A program made the position numbers and the translations under genes. A stretch of 19,056 nucleotides of DNA, taken from assembly GCA_002429455.1 (NCBI GenBank), contig DIZU01000109.1, positions 1 to 19,056 on the forward strand, written 5' to 3'. Below the pieces are notes generated by a model. The model was not told where the DNA came from. It ran no database searches and saw nothing but the letters and a program-made list of their open reading frames with translations. This stretch comes from Methylotenera sp. UBA6020. Its GTDB lineage: Bacteria > Pseudomonadota > Gammaproteobacteria > Burkholderiales > Methylophilaceae. Below, piece after piece: positions 1 to 8,206 of the stretch (position 1 is its first letter; every line of letters starts with the position of its first letter).

Positions 1-2
1 GC

Positions 3-31
3 ATTACATACTATTAAGTTTTCAATATAAT
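3..31 (+). promoter_or_regulatory. Probable sigma-70 promoter of ompR-envZ
   Basis: A perfect -10 hexamer TATAAT (26-31) lies 17 bases after ATTACA (3-8), which matches four of six bases of the -35 consensus TTGACA. The implied transcript would start near base 38 and run into ompR at 76. This is the only strong -10 box in the leader. The call rests on sequence pattern alone; anything upstream of base 1 is not visible. Confidence 0.5.
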
Positions 32-75
32 CTAACTAAAAAATTCAATTAAAAATCCGGGGCTTAATTTCAATC

Positions 76-801
76 ATGGCAGATCAAAACAAAAAAATCT
101 TGGTAGTAGATGATGATGTTCGTTTACGAGAATTATTACAACGCTACCTTACCGAACAAGGCTTTAACGTTAAAGTAGTAGCTGATGCCAAAGAAATGGA
201 TGTCGTATTAGCCAATGAACCGATTGATCTACTCGTATTAGATTTAATGCTACCTGGGGAAGATGGTTTATCTATTTGCCGCAGAATCCGCGGTACAGGC
301 ACATTGCTACCCATCGTCATGTTAACCGCACGCGGTGACGAGGTTGATAGAATCATCGGACTGGAGATGGGTGCGGATGATTACTTACCCAAACCGTTTA
401 ATCCACGTGAGCTATTAGCCCGCATCAACGCCGTATTGCGTCGCCATGAGCGCCTGCAGCCTAGCGCACCCGCCATCAATACCGACAACGTCACTATTGG
501 CGACTTTGTGTTTAATACCTCTACACGCTCACTCAGCCGCGATGGCATGGCCATTACCATCACTAGCGGTGAATTTGCATTACTGAAGGTATTTGTTGAC
601 CATCCACGTCAACCACTATCACGCGATAGACTGATGCAGCTAGCACGCGGACGTGAGCTGGATGTTTTTGACCGCAGTATTGATGTGCAAGTATCACGTT
701 TACGCAAACTGGTTGAACCAGACCCCGCGCACCCACGTTACTTGCAAACCATGTGGGGCTTTGGCTATGTATTTATTCCTGACGGCGAAGTAGATCAGTA
801 A
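76..801 (+). CDS. ompR: OmpR-family response regulator
   Basis: 241-residue DNA-binding response regulator, the cytoplasmic output half of an osmolarity/envelope two-component system. The receiver domain (about 6-120) has the acidic pair D12/D13, phospho-acceptor D56 in VLDLMLPGEDG, switch T84 and K106 in the KPFNPRELLAR stretch. The C-terminal winged-helix domain (about 140-237) carries LTS-like, PLSRD and RSIDVQVSRLRK segments ending in the WGFGYVF wing. Length and motifs match E. coli OmpR (239 aa) closely along the whole chain, better than PhoB or KdpE types. The ATG at 76 gives an N-terminus equivalent to E. coli OmpR; only a distant G-rich stretch (59-62) precedes it. The sensor kinase gene follows after 86 bases on the same strand, as expected for an ompR-envZ pair. 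Target genes cannot be read from the window. Confidence 0.9.
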   Translation: MADQNKKILVVDDDVRLRELLQRYLTEQGFNVKVVADAKEMDVVLANEPIDLLVLDLMLPGEDGLSICRRIRGTGTLLPIVMLTARGDEVDRIIGLEMGADDYLPKPFNPRELLARINAVLRRHERLQPSAPAINTDNVTIGDFVFNTSTRSLSRDGMAITITSGEFALLKVFVDHPRQPLSRDRLMQLARGRELDVFDRSIDVQVSRLRKLVEPDPAHPRYLQTMWGFGYVFIPDGEVDQ

Positions 802-887
802 GTTGATGTTCGCCATCAGGCATCTCCCCTCGATATATTCGACTTTTATCCTATGCTAACTTTCAATCGATAAGCTGCAGCTAGAAA

Positions 888-2195
888 TTGCGTCTTTTAC
901 CTAAAACACTACTCGCTAGAGTCATGGTGCTGATTGCCGTATTACTGGCAATCGGGCAGTTTGCTTCATTGCAGATTTTTGAATATTTTGAACGGGAGCC
1001 ACGTGCTGAGGCCACCGCCTTGCAAGCGGTAACCGTGGTGAACTATACAAGAGCCTCACTCATTGCTTCGCAAGAAAATCTACGTCTAGCTTTATTGTCT
1101 GAACTTACCGGTAAAGAAGGCGTGCGTATTTATTACGCGGACTTTATGGAGGAGATTGAGCCGCTGCCAGCAGACCCATTTATCAACATGGTCGCTGAAA
1201 AAATTCGTGAGCGACTCGGTGTAGAAACCATTATTACCGTCAATCACTATGGTGTTCAAGGGCTTTGGGTAAGCTTTAATATTGGCCAAGATGACTTTTG
1301 GGTGGTCATTCCACGCGTGCATGTAGAACGTCCCTTCCCTTGGCAATGGCTAGGTTGGGGTGCGCTAGTACTCTTATTGTCACTAGCCGGAGGCTATTTA
1401 CTTGCAGCGCGCATTAACCGTCCACTTAATCTATTAGTGAAAGCTGCCGATAGATTGCGTAATGGCGAACGGCCTGAAAAACTGCCTGAAGACAGCATGA
1501 CTGAATTACGTGAAGTCAGCAGCACCTTTAACAAAATGGCCGACTCACTGGCAGAACTCGATGCAGAAAGAACACTGATTTTAGCCGGCGTTTCACACGA
1601 TATCCGTACGCCATTAGCAAGATTACGCCTGGCGGTAGAAATGCTACCTGATGACGGATGTGCCAGTCTAAAAAGCGGCATGATAGAAGACATTGCCGAC
1701 ATGGATAACATTATTCATCAATTCTTGGATTTTGTGCGCGGGGTAGAAGGCGAGCCCACACAAATGATTGATATTAATACGCTACTGCAATCAGTGCATG
1801 AGCGCCAATCGCGCGCTGGACGGGACTTAGTGGTGCAGTTGGCGCCCACTTACTTTGTGCCAATTCGGCCGCTAGCCATGCAACGACTATTGGATAACTT
1901 GGTCGGCAATGCCTATGCCTATGGGCGCGGCGAGGTGCGTGTGGCCAGCCAAATCATGGCTGATCATATTGTGATTAGCGTGTTTGATAACGGCCCGGGC
2001 ATTCCCGAAAGTCACGTTGAAAAATTATTACGCCCATTTGAACGCCTGGATACTGCGCGCAGCAATGCCGGCGGCAGTGGATTAGGTTTGGCGATTGCAG
2101 ACCGTATTGCAAAACTGCATCAAGGCAAGCTCGAACTGCTGAACCGACCCGAAGGTGGTTTAGAAGCCCGGCTCAGCTTGCCGATTAAAAACTAA
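888..2195 (+). CDS. envZ: EnvZ-type sensor histidine kinase, TTG start
   Basis: 435-residue inner-membrane histidine kinase, the expected partner of the preceding OmpR. It has an N-terminal membrane helix (about 11-29), a periplasmic sensor region (about 35-150), a second helix (about 155-173), a HAMP linker (174-228), the H box with phospho-accepting H237 in GVSHDIRTPLARLRL, and a HATPase domain with N boxes around N337/N341, DNGPGIP (367-373) and GGSGLGLAI (395-403). An in-frame TAG at 882-884 sits only one codon upstream, so translation must begin at the TTG (888) or further in, at ATG 924. The TTG start preserves the basic RLLPKTLLARV tail before helix 1 that is typical of EnvZ-like kinases, so I prefer it. 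No clear Shine-Dalgarno precedes it. The stop lies 22 bases from the convergent cysG stop, and no terminator is visible there. Confidence 0.86.
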   Translation: MRLLPKTLLARVMVLIAVLLAIGQFASLQIFEYFEREPRAEATALQAVTVVNYTRASLIASQENLRLALLSELTGKEGVRIYYADFMEEIEPLPADPFINMVAEKIRERLGVETIITVNHYGVQGLWVSFNIGQDDFWVVIPRVHVERPFPWQWLGWGALVLLLSLAGGYLLAARINRPLNLLVKAADRLRNGERPEKLPEDSMTELREVSSTFNKMADSLAELDAERTLILAGVSHDIRTPLARLRLAVEMLPDDGCASLKSGMIEDIADMDNIIHQFLDFVRGVEGEPTQMIDINTLLQSVHERQSRAGRDLVVQLAPTYFVPIRPLAMQRLLDNLVGNAYAYGRGEVRVASQIMADHIVISVFDNGPGIPESHVEKLLRPFERLDTARSNAGGSGLGLAIADRIAKLHQGKLELLNRPEGGLEARLSLPIKN

Positions 2196-2217
2196 GACTT
2201 ATCGGTGAATCTAGCCA

Positions 2218-3609
2218 TCAATCCGCGTTAGGATTAAACCAGTTTAACTTCTCACGTAACTGTACCACTTCGCCAATAATAGTTAGGCATGGCGGCTTCA
2301 TCTCAGCCCCGCCTACTTTTTCCGCAAGATCTTTTAACGTAGCGGCAACTACACGCTGGCGCTGCGTAGTACCTTGCTGAATCACCGCCGCAGGCATATC
2401 CGGTGATACACCATGCGCAATGAGTTGCTGACAAATTTCAGCCAAACCGACTAACCCCATATAAACCACCACGGTTTGACGTGGTCGCGACATCGCCACC
2501 CAATCTAAATCCAGTGTTCCATCTTTTAGGTGACCGGTAATAAACAAACAGGCCTGCGCATAATCCCGATGCGTCAGCGGAATACCGGCATAGCTAGAAA
2601 CACCATTCGCCGCGGTAATGCCAGGCACCACCTGAAACGGCACGCCGTGCTCCATTAAGGTTTCAATTTCTTCGCCGCCACGCCCAAAAATAAACGGGTC
2701 ACCGCCTTTTAAACGCAACACACGCTTGCCTTGTAATGCCAATTTTGCCAAAAGCTCGTTGATTTCTTCCTGCGGCAGGGTGTGTTGATCGCGCGCTTTG
2801 CCCACGTAAATCAGTTCGGCATCGCGGCGCACCAGCTCCATCACCTCCGGGCTGACTAGCTTGTCGTACACACAGACATCACACTGCTGCATGAGGCGCA
2901 ATGCCCTAAACGTCAACAAGTCAGGGTCGCCAGGGCCACCGCCAACTAAAAACACCTCGCCTTTACAGGCCGTATCATTGGTCTCATTCAGCACGTCGCG
3001 TAACAAATCACGTGCCGCTTGCTCTTGGCCGGATATCACCCGCTCGACTATGGGCCCTTGCAATACGCCCTCCCAAAAGCGGCGACGGGCTTGAGTGGTA
3101 GCAAACTTAGCTTTCACTTGCTCGCGAAATTCACCGGCTATCGCCGCGATTCGCCCATAGCCCGCAGGCAACATGGTTTCAATTTTTGTGCGAATATAGC
3201 GCGCCAACACCGGGGCATTGCCCTCGCTAGACACCGCAATCACCACTGGGCTACGCTCAATAATCGAGCCCATAGTAAACGTGCATAAATCAGGAGCATC
3301 CACCACATTCACCGGAATATTCAAGGCTTTTGCATCGTGCGAAACCGCTTTGTTCACTGCCATATCATCGGTGGCCGCAATCACCAGGCAAGCGCCTTGC
3401 AGCTGTGCAGCAGCGTAGCTAGCCTGCGTATATTGAATACGTTGCGCATCTGCCAGCGCTTGCAACTCATGACATATCGCAGGAGAGATTAACGTGACCG
3501 CTGCATTGGCTTTTAATAGTACGGCAACTTTGCGTGAGGCAACCTCGCCACCGCCAATGACTACACACGGGCGGTTGGTAATATTGATAAAAATTGGAAG
3601 TGCTTGCAT
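2218..3609 (-). CDS. cysG: Siroheme synthase (trifunctional CysG)
   Basis: 463 residues, the length expected of full CysG. It makes siroheme, the cofactor of sulfite and nitrite reductases, from uroporphyrinogen III by two SAM-dependent methylations, NAD-dependent oxidation and ferrochelation in the cytoplasm. The N-terminal Rossmann dehydrogenase/ferrochelatase part (1-113) has GGGEVASRK (19-27) and an aspartate at D104, the position of the catalytic Asp in enterobacterial CysG. The S128 region (AVSSEGNAP) matches the phosphoserine site of the family. The C-terminal SUMT methyltransferase (about 217-457) has GGGPGDPDLLT (223-233), D249, K271 and LKGGDPFIFGRGGEE (300-314). Both modules look intact, so this is a fusion and not a Met8-only protein. 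It is transcribed divergently from miaB across a 126-base spacer, so it is not part of either neighbouring operon. Confidence 0.95.
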   Translation of the reverse strand: MQALPIFINITNRPCVVIGGGEVASRKVAVLLKANAAVTLISPAICHELQALADAQRIQYTQASYAAAQLQGACLVIAATDDMAVNKAVSHDAKALNIPVNVVDAPDLCTFTMGSIIERSPVVIAVSSEGNAPVLARYIRTKIETMLPAGYGRIAAIAGEFREQVKAKFATTQARRRFWEGVLQGPIVERVISGQEQAARDLLRDVLNETNDTACKGEVFLVGGGPGDPDLLTFRALRLMQQCDVCVYDKLVSPEVMELVRRDAELIYVGKARDQHTLPQEEINELLAKLALQGKRVLRLKGGDPFIFGRGGEEIETLMEHGVPFQVVPGITAANGVSSYAGIPLTHRDYAQACLFITGHLKDGTLDLDWVAMSRPRQTVVVYMGLVGLAEICQQLIAHGVSPDMPAAVIQQGTTQRQRVVAATLKDLAEKVGGAEMKPPCLTIIGEVVQLREKLNWFNPNAD

Positions 3610-3735
3610 GAAGTTCGAGCCTAGTGGATTCTAGCGTATTGATTTAATGCTATTTTACCTTGCCATAAGCAACTTTGCGTTAATCAAATGGCACAAATGC
3701 GCTAAAATTATGTTTTGTAAATTTGTACCAATACT

Positions 3736-5118
3736 TTGAATCCAACTAAAAAAGATTTAGCTGCGCCTAAAAAAGTTTTTATTAAAACCTTCGGCTGTCA
3801 AATGAACGAGTACGATTCGTCGCGCATGGCGGATATGCTTGGCGCCACCGATGGTATGGTAGAAACACTCACGCCTGAAGATGCTGACGTAATTTTGCTC
3901 AACACCTGCTCGGTGCGCGAAAAAGCCGAAGAAAAAGTATTTAGTCACCTTGGTCGCTTTATCCCACTCAAAAAAGCCAACCCTAATTTAATCATCGGTG
4001 TTGGCGGCTGCGTGGCATCACAAGAAGGCGCTAACATCATCACCCGCGCACCCTATGTGGACGTAGTGTTCGGCCCGCAAACCTTACATCGTCTGCCGGA
4101 AATGATTAAAAACAGTCAAACCAGCGGTCAGTCACAGGTTGATATTTCGTTTCCAGAAATCGAAAAATTTGACCATTTACCGCCGCCGCGTGTAGAAGGT
4201 GCCAGCGCGTTTTTAAGCATTATGGAAGGTTGCAGCAAGTACTGCAGCTTTTGTGTCGTGCCTTATACGCGCGGCGAAGAAGTCTCACGCCCGTTTGAAG
4301 ACATATTGACTGAAGCCGTGCAATTGGCAGCGCAAGGCGTGAAAGAAATCACTTTGCTCGGGCAAAACGTGAATGCTTATCGTGCACCATATCAGACTAT
4401 CGCGCATGAAGGCTTAGAAGCCGATTTAGCCATGTTGATTGAATACATCGCTGAAATTCCGCAGATTGAACGCATCCGCTTTACCACCAGCCATCCGAAT
4501 GAAATGAATCAACGGCTGATTGATTGCTTTGCCAACACGCCTAAATTGGCAGTACAGTTGCATTTACCAGTGCAGGCCGGTGCTGACCGCGTGCTGATGG
4601 CGATGAAACGCAACTATACTGGCCTGCAATACAAATCGACCATCCGTAAATTGCGCGCAGCCAACCCGAACATTACTTTTACATCAGACTTCATCATCGG
4701 CTTTCCAGGCGAAACTGAAGCCGAATTTGAAGCTACGGCGAAACTAATGCAAGACGTAGGCTTTGATTACAGCTTTAGTTTTTTATACAGCCCACGACCT
4801 GGCACACCCGCCGCTTACTTGAATGACGACACGACACAAGAAATAAAACTGGCGCGCCTAAGCAAACTGCAAGCGATTAACGAAGCGCAAGGCAAACGCA
4901 TCAGTGAAGCCATGCTCGGCACCGTGCAACGGGTGCTGATTGAAAGCACCTCATGGAAAAATACCACCGAACTCGCGGGCAAAACCGATAACAACCGGAT
5001 TGTGGATATTGTTGGTGACGTAGAGCTCATTCATCAGTTTGTGAACGTGCGTATTACCGATGTATCCAACCCGCGTCGGTTGCGTGGCGAGATAATACAC
5101 GGCGGATTAACAGAATAA
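3736..5118 (+). CDS. miaB: tRNA-2-methylthio-N6-dimethylallyladenosine synthase MiaB, TTG start
   Basis: 460-residue radical-SAM methylthiotransferase that adds the 2-methylthio group to i6A37 of tRNAs reading UNN codons. The N-terminal UPF0004 domain has the three auxiliary-cluster cysteines C21 ([10 protein letters not shown]), C58 (NTCSVREKA) and C92 (GGCVAS). The radical-SAM motif CSKYCSFC gives C166, C170 and C173, and a C-terminal TRAM domain follows (about 380-457). An in-frame TAA at 3718-3720 leaves TTG 3736 as the only standard start before the conserved [17 protein letters not shown] segment; the next ATG (3802) falls after C21. It begins the classic miaB-ybeZ-ybeY-ybeX-lnt gene order: ybeZ starts two bases after its stop, so co-transcription and coupling are likely. 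A TAAAAT (3703-3708) is a possible -10 box, without a good -35. Confidence 0.96.
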   Translation: MNPTKKDLAAPKKVFIKTFGCQMNEYDSSRMADMLGATDGMVETLTPEDADVILLNTCSVREKAEEKVFSHLGRFIPLKKANPNLIIGVGGCVASQEGANIITRAPYVDVVFGPQTLHRLPEMIKNSQTSGQSQVDISFPEIEKFDHLPPPRVEGASAFLSIMEGCSKYCSFCVVPYTRGEEVSRPFEDILTEAVQLAAQGVKEITLLGQNVNAYRAPYQTIAHEGLEADLAMLIEYIAEIPQIERIRFTTSHPNEMNQRLIDCFANTPKLAVQLHLPVQAGADRVLMAMKRNYTGLQYKSTIRKLRAANPNITFTSDFIIGFPGETEAEFEATAKLMQDVGFDYSFSFLYSPRPGTPAAYLNDDTTQEIKLARLSKLQAINEAQGKRISEAMLGTVQRVLIESTSWKNTTELAGKTDNNRIVDIVGDVELIHQFVNVRITDVSNPRRLRGEIIHGGLTE

Positions 5119-5120
5119 TT

Positions 5121-6071
5121 ATGGAAATCACTTTAACGCCTGAAGACAATGCCCGCCTCGCCAACCTGTGCGGAGCTTTAGATGAAAACATCAAACAAAT
5201 TGCAGATGCGCTCGATGTAAATATCGCACGCCGTGGCGCTCACTTCAAACTGACTGGCGACACACATAACAAGCGTTTAGCCGCACAAATTCTTGAAAAT
5301 TTTTATGTACGCGCAAAAAAAATCATTAGCCTGGAAGAAATCCAACTGGGCTTGGTCGAGATTGATAAATTAAAACCTGAAGATATCGCCACATCCACCA
5401 TGCCAGTGTTGATGACGCGCCGTAGTGAGCTGCATGGGCGTACACCTAGGCAAGTGGCCTATCTGCAACAAATTCAGGACTTTGACATTACTTTTGGCAT
5501 TGGCCCAGCGGGTACCGGCAAAACCTATCTAGCCGTTGCCAGCGCGGTAGATGCCATGACCCGCGACCGTGTTAAGCGCATTGTACTTGTGCGCCCAGCG
5601 GTGGAGGCTGGCGAAAAGCTGGGCTTTTTACCCGGTGATTTAAACCAAAAGGTTGACCCTTATTTACGGCCTTTATACGATGCGCTGTATGACTTGGCGG
5701 GCTACGACACGGTGAATAAAATGTTTGAACGTGGCGCGATTGAAGTCGCGCCGCTGGCCTACATGCGCGGCCGCACACTTAACCAAAGTTTTATAATCTT
5801 GGATGAAGCGCAAAACACCACGCCCGAACAAATGAAAATGTTTTTAACCCGCATCGGCTTCGGTACCAAGGCGGTGATTACGGGCGATGTCACGCAGATT
5901 GACTTACAGCGTCATCAAAAAAGCGGACTGATAGAAGCGCAAAAGGTTTTGAAAGACATCAAAGGCATTGCCATGACGCATTTCTTATCGGCTGATGTGG
6001 TGCGGCACCCGTTAGTGCAAAAAATTGTTAATGCGTATGAAGATTACGAGCTTCAAAACAAAGACGCCTAG
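5121..6071 (+). CDS. ybeZ: PhoH-like ATPase YbeZ
   Basis: 316-residue cytoplasmic P-loop ATPase of the PhoH family. Walker A GPAGTGKT is at 128-135, Walker B FIILDEAQN at 224-232, and conserved blocks VRPAVEAGEKLGFLPGD (157-173) and ITGDVTQIDL (253-262) are present. The first 70 residues form the KH-like N-terminal region usual in YbeZ. In E. coli the protein works next to YbeY, the rRNA-processing endoribonuclease, and is thought to act as a helicase/ATPase partner; a phosphate-starvation role is known only for the paralogue PhoH. The ATG is two bases after the miaB stop, consistent with translational coupling. Here it is separated from ybeY by a PsiE-family gene and two non-coding spacers, which is not the usual arrangement. 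Confidence 0.94.
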   Translation: MEITLTPEDNARLANLCGALDENIKQIADALDVNIARRGAHFKLTGDTHNKRLAAQILENFYVRAKKIISLEEIQLGLVEIDKLKPEDIATSTMPVLMTRRSELHGRTPRQVAYLQQIQDFDITFGIGPAGTGKTYLAVASAVDAMTRDRVKRIVLVRPAVEAGEKLGFLPGDLNQKVDPYLRPLYDALYDLAGYDTVNKMFERGAIEVAPLAYMRGRTLNQSFIILDEAQNTTPEQMKMFLTRIGFGTKAVITGDVTQIDLQRHQKSGLIEAQKVLKDIKGIAMTHFLSADVVRHPLVQKIVNAYEDYELQNKDA

Positions 6072-6161
6072 ACCATTAAGTAAACATACATGCCGTTTAA
6101 TAGAGATGCAGTCGTGTGGCGCAATGTCTTTCAGTTATTCCGGCCAGCTAGTCCTGTAAGG

Positions 6162-6167
6162 TATAAT
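6162..6167 (+). promoter_or_regulatory. Candidate -10 box upstream of the PsiE-family gene
   Basis: A perfect TATAAT lies 31 bases before the ATG at 6199, within the 127-base spacer after ybeZ. No acceptable -35 hexamer sits 16-18 bases upstream and there is no extended TG, so an activator may be needed or the match may be chance. If real, the psiE-like gene has its own transcript and would also feed ybeY downstream. Confidence 0.3.
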
Positions 6168-6198
6168 AAAAGCGTAGCTAGCCGACTCAGGGATAGAA

Positions 6199-6612
6199 AT
6201 GACACCAAATAAATTTAGCCGATTGACGCAACGTGGCCTTGGCCTAATTGGACAGGGTGTACTGATCATGATTGCGATTGCGACAGTTTTTGCCGTGTTT
6301 CAGGCAATCAGCCATATCTGGCAAGCACGGGCAATCACAATAGGCGACTTGCTGTTGCTGTTTTTGTATCTCGAAGTGATGTCCATGCTCGATCATTATC
6401 TCGGCTCCGGCAACCTGCCTGTCCGTTATCCGCTGTATATCGGCATTATCGCGTTGGCACGTTATCTGGTGCTGGACATCGCAGAGATTGATGCTTGGCG
6501 GATGTTCGCGTTGTCTGGCTCTATCTTCCTGATTGCTCTGGCGATCTTGGTGGTTCGTTACGGTCACGTGCGCTTTCCTTACACGGATGGCACCGATTTA
6601 CAGTCAAAATAA
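6199..6612 (+). CDS. PsiE-family (phosphate-starvation-inducible E-like) inner-membrane protein
   Basis: 137 residues with four predicted membrane helices (about 17-37, 50-66, 79-93 and 101-119) and short termini. The central segment LYLEVMSMLDHYLGSG followed by LPVRYPLYIGIIALARYL is the hallmark of the PsiE/COG3223 family, whose molecular function is unknown. The name comes from phosphate-regulated expression of the E. coli member and does not prove such control here. ATG 6199 is preceded by AGGGAT (6189-6194), a usable ribosome-binding site. The gene sits inside the otherwise conserved ybeZ-ybeY-corC block. Its codon choice (many CTG, CTC and ATC) differs from the TTA/ATT-rich neighbours, which hints at a separate origin. 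No convincing Pho box is visible upstream. I am confident of the family and not of the role. Confidence 0.8.
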   Translation: MTPNKFSRLTQRGLGLIGQGVLIMIAIATVFAVFQAISHIWQARAITIGDLLLLFLYLEVMSMLDHYLGSGNLPVRYPLYIGIIALARYLVLDIAEIDAWRMFALSGSIFLIALAILVVRYGHVRFPYTDGTDLQSK

Positions 6613-6615
6613 TGG

Positions 6616-6640
6616 TTTAGCCCACCTAGGTTGGGCTGAA
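6616..6640. repeat. GTTGGG/AGCCCA-type hairpin after the PsiE-family gene
   Basis: Nine-base inverted repeat TTTAGCCCA / TGGGCTGAA (one G-T wobble in RNA) around the loop CCTAGGT, starting four bases after the psiE-like stop. It is not followed by a T run on either strand, so it is unlikely to be a classic intrinsic terminator. It may stabilise the 3' end or belong to the same palindromic repeat family as the copies at 6705-6736 and 18310-18365. Confidence 0.5.
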
Positions 6641-6704
6641 AAATGAAGCTCAACAAACACATTTCACAAATACATCGCCTTTTCCAAAAACAACAAGCTC
6701 TGCT

Positions 6705-6736
6705 TGATTGTTGGGCTGTGCAAAGCTTAACCTACA
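6705..6736. repeat. Degenerate palindromic repeat (GTTGGG type) before ybeY
   Basis: GTTGGGCT (6710-6717) can pair in RNA with AGCTTAAC (6724-6731), all eight positions if two G-U pairs are allowed, around the loop GTGCAA. The leading TGATTGTTGGG (6705-6715) is identical to bases 18339-18349 beyond the zinc-finger gene, so the two sites probably descend from the same dispersed repeat. It lies in the spacer just before ybeY. Confidence 0.45.
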
Positions 6737-6778
6737 TAGACTCAGTACCAACTACAAAAACTGTAAGATTATCCACTC

Positions 6779-7228
6779 ATGCCCAAACTAATCGCCACTA
6801 TCCAATACGTTACAAATCAAACTAACTTACCGACGTCTAGCCAATTTCGCAAATGGGCAAAAAACGCCCTTCGGGTAGACACCGAAGTCACCATCCGTAT
6901 CGTAGATAAAGCAGAAGGACGTGAACTCAACAAAACCTATCGTGGCAAAGACTATGCGACCAATGTGTTGACGTTTCCGTTGACTGAAGAGCCGCATTTA
7001 ATCGGCGATATCATCATTTGCGCGCCCGTAGTCGAGGCAGAAGCAAAAGCGCAAAACAAGTCACTTGAAGCACATTATGCACACCTAACGGTACATGGCA
7101 TATTACATTTACACGGCTATGATCACGAAACAGAGGCGCAGGCCGAGCTGATGGAGGGTTTGGAAACTGCAATTGTTACAAAATTAGGGTATGCTAATCC
7201 CTATCTCATTACAGAGGGCGCCAATTAA
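6779..7228 (+). CDS. ybeY: Endoribonuclease YbeY (16S rRNA maturation and quality control)
   Basis: 149-residue single-domain metalloprotein of the UPF0054 family. The zinc site [11 protein letters not shown] supplies H106, H110 and H116, and the conserved [17 protein letters not shown] block (51-67) matches the E. coli protein. YbeY acts on the 16S rRNA 3' end and in late 30S quality control, in the cytoplasm, usually with YbeZ. The ATG at 6779 gives an N-terminus aligned with E. coli YbeY; no good Shine-Dalgarno is visible in front of it. The stop overlaps the corC start by one base (TAATG), a strong sign of coupling. An overlapping reading frame starting at 6643 is not credible as a gene. 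Confidence 0.95.
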   Translation: MPKLIATIQYVTNQTNLPTSSQFRKWAKNALRVDTEVTIRIVDKAEGRELNKTYRGKDYATNVLTFPLTEEPHLIGDIIICAPVVEAEAKAQNKSLEAHYAHLTVHGILHLHGYDHETEAQAELMEGLETAIVTKLGYANPYLITEGAN

Positions 7229-8070
7229 TGGCTACCGAGTCGGAAAAACCCAGTTTATTAGAACGTTTAAGTCATTTTTTGCTTCGAGAACCAGAAGACC
7301 GCGAGCAGCTAGTAGAGCTATTACACGGCGCCTACGAAAATAGTTTGATGGATGCAGATTCGCTCGCCATGATTGAAGGCGTCCTGCAAGTGAGCGAGAT
7401 GCAAGTGCGTGACATCATGATTCCGCGCTCACAAATGGATGTCATCGACATCACCGACCCCCCTGAAACATTCATCCCCCATGTCATTGAAACCGCACAC
7501 TCGCGCTTTCCTGTGATTGAAGACAACAAAAATGATGTAATAGGCATTCTGCTGGCCAAAGATTTATTGCGTTACTACGCGGGCGAAGATTTCGAAGTAC
7601 GCGACATGTTGCGCCCTGCCGTGTTTATCCCAGAAGCCAAGCGCTTGAATATATTATTAAAAGAGTTTCGTAGCAACCGCAACCATATCGCCATTGTGGT
7701 AGATGAATATGGTGGCGTGGCAGGCATGGTGACGATTGAAGACGTGCTAGAGCAAATTGTCGGCGACATCGAAGATGAATACGATTACGACGAAGACGAA
7801 GATAATATTATTCAAAATGCCGACGGTCAGTATCGTGTCAAGGCCCTCACCGAAATCGCAGATTTTAACGAAGTTGTTGGTACCTCATTGAGTGATGAAG
7901 AGTTTTCTACCATTGGCGGCCTAGTGGTGAATAAGTTTGGTCATTTACCAAAACGGAATGATGAAATCACTTTTAGCGACTTACACATCAAGGTGTTGCG
8001 CGCTGATAGCCGCCGCCTGCATAGCATCATGGTTGAAGTACTGCCTGACACGACTGGTTTAACTGACTAA
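7228..8070 (+). CDS. corC: CorC/YbeX CBS-domain protein
   Basis: 280-residue cytoplasmic protein of the hemolysin-C/CorC family without the DUF21 membrane domain. It has two CBS repeats (about 63-118 and 127-183), with VRDIMIPRSQMDVID opening the first and VVDEYGGVAGMVTIEDVLEQIVGDI closing the second across two adjacent stretches. A very acidic linker (181-193, Asp/Glu/Tyr only apart from I181) follows, then the CorC_HlyC C-terminal domain (about 195-277). E. coli YbeX is linked to magnesium/cobalt efflux together with CorA and, from its operon, to ribosome metabolism; the exact role is unsettled. The start codon overlaps the ybeY stop. In E. coli lnt follows directly; here two unrelated genes intervene and no terminator is evident after the stop. 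Confidence 0.93.
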   Translation: MATESEKPSLLERLSHFLLREPEDREQLVELLHGAYENSLMDADSLAMIEGVLQVSEMQVRDIMIPRSQMDVIDITDPPETFIPHVIETAHSRFPVIEDNKNDVIGILLAKDLLRYYAGEDFEVRDMLRPAVFIPEAKRLNILLKEFRSNRNHIAIVVDEYGGVAGMVTIEDVLEQIVGDIEDEYDYDEDEDNIIQNADGQYRVKALTEIADFNEVVGTSLSDEEFSTIGGLVVNKFGHLPKRNDEITFSDLHIKVLRADSRRLHSIMVEVLPDTTGLTD

Positions 8071-8150
8071 TCAATTTATCCTCCAAAAAAATACAATCGA
8101 ATCAACATTAGGTTGAACTAAGCTGTAATTTATTGGTTCATAAGTTTAAG

Positions 8151-8178
8151 TTCGCAGTTTAGTAAAAGAACCTATAGA
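8151..8178 (+). promoter_or_regulatory. Weak candidate promoter for the BamE-like exported protein
   Basis: TTCGCA (8151-8156) and TATAGA (8173-8178) each match four of six consensus bases with a 16-base spacer, ending 28 bases before the ATG at 8207. The gene follows corC by 136 bases, so its own promoter is plausible, but this match is weak. Confidence 0.25.
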
Positions 8179-8206
8179 CAATTCGTCGTTATTTTAGGGG
8201 AAAACT

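Noticed and set aside
2861-3418. Overlapping plus-strand frames of 66-89 residues opposite cysG
   Set aside because: They are antisense shadows of a well-conserved enzyme, with Ser/Arg-rich composition and no ribosome-binding sites.
6154-6172. Possible Pho box (CTGTAAG) before the PsiE-family gene
   Set aside because: Only a partial half-site is present; no second CTGTCAT-like repeat at the required spacing. Phosphate control should not be inferred from the family name.
6616-6640. Intrinsic terminator after the PsiE-family gene
   Set aside because: The hairpin is good but is followed by A-rich sequence, with no T run on either strand.
6643-6825. 60-residue frame between the PsiE-family gene and ybeY
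   Set aside because: It runs through the palindromic repeats and 47 bases into ybeY in another frame, and shows no recognisable protein features.
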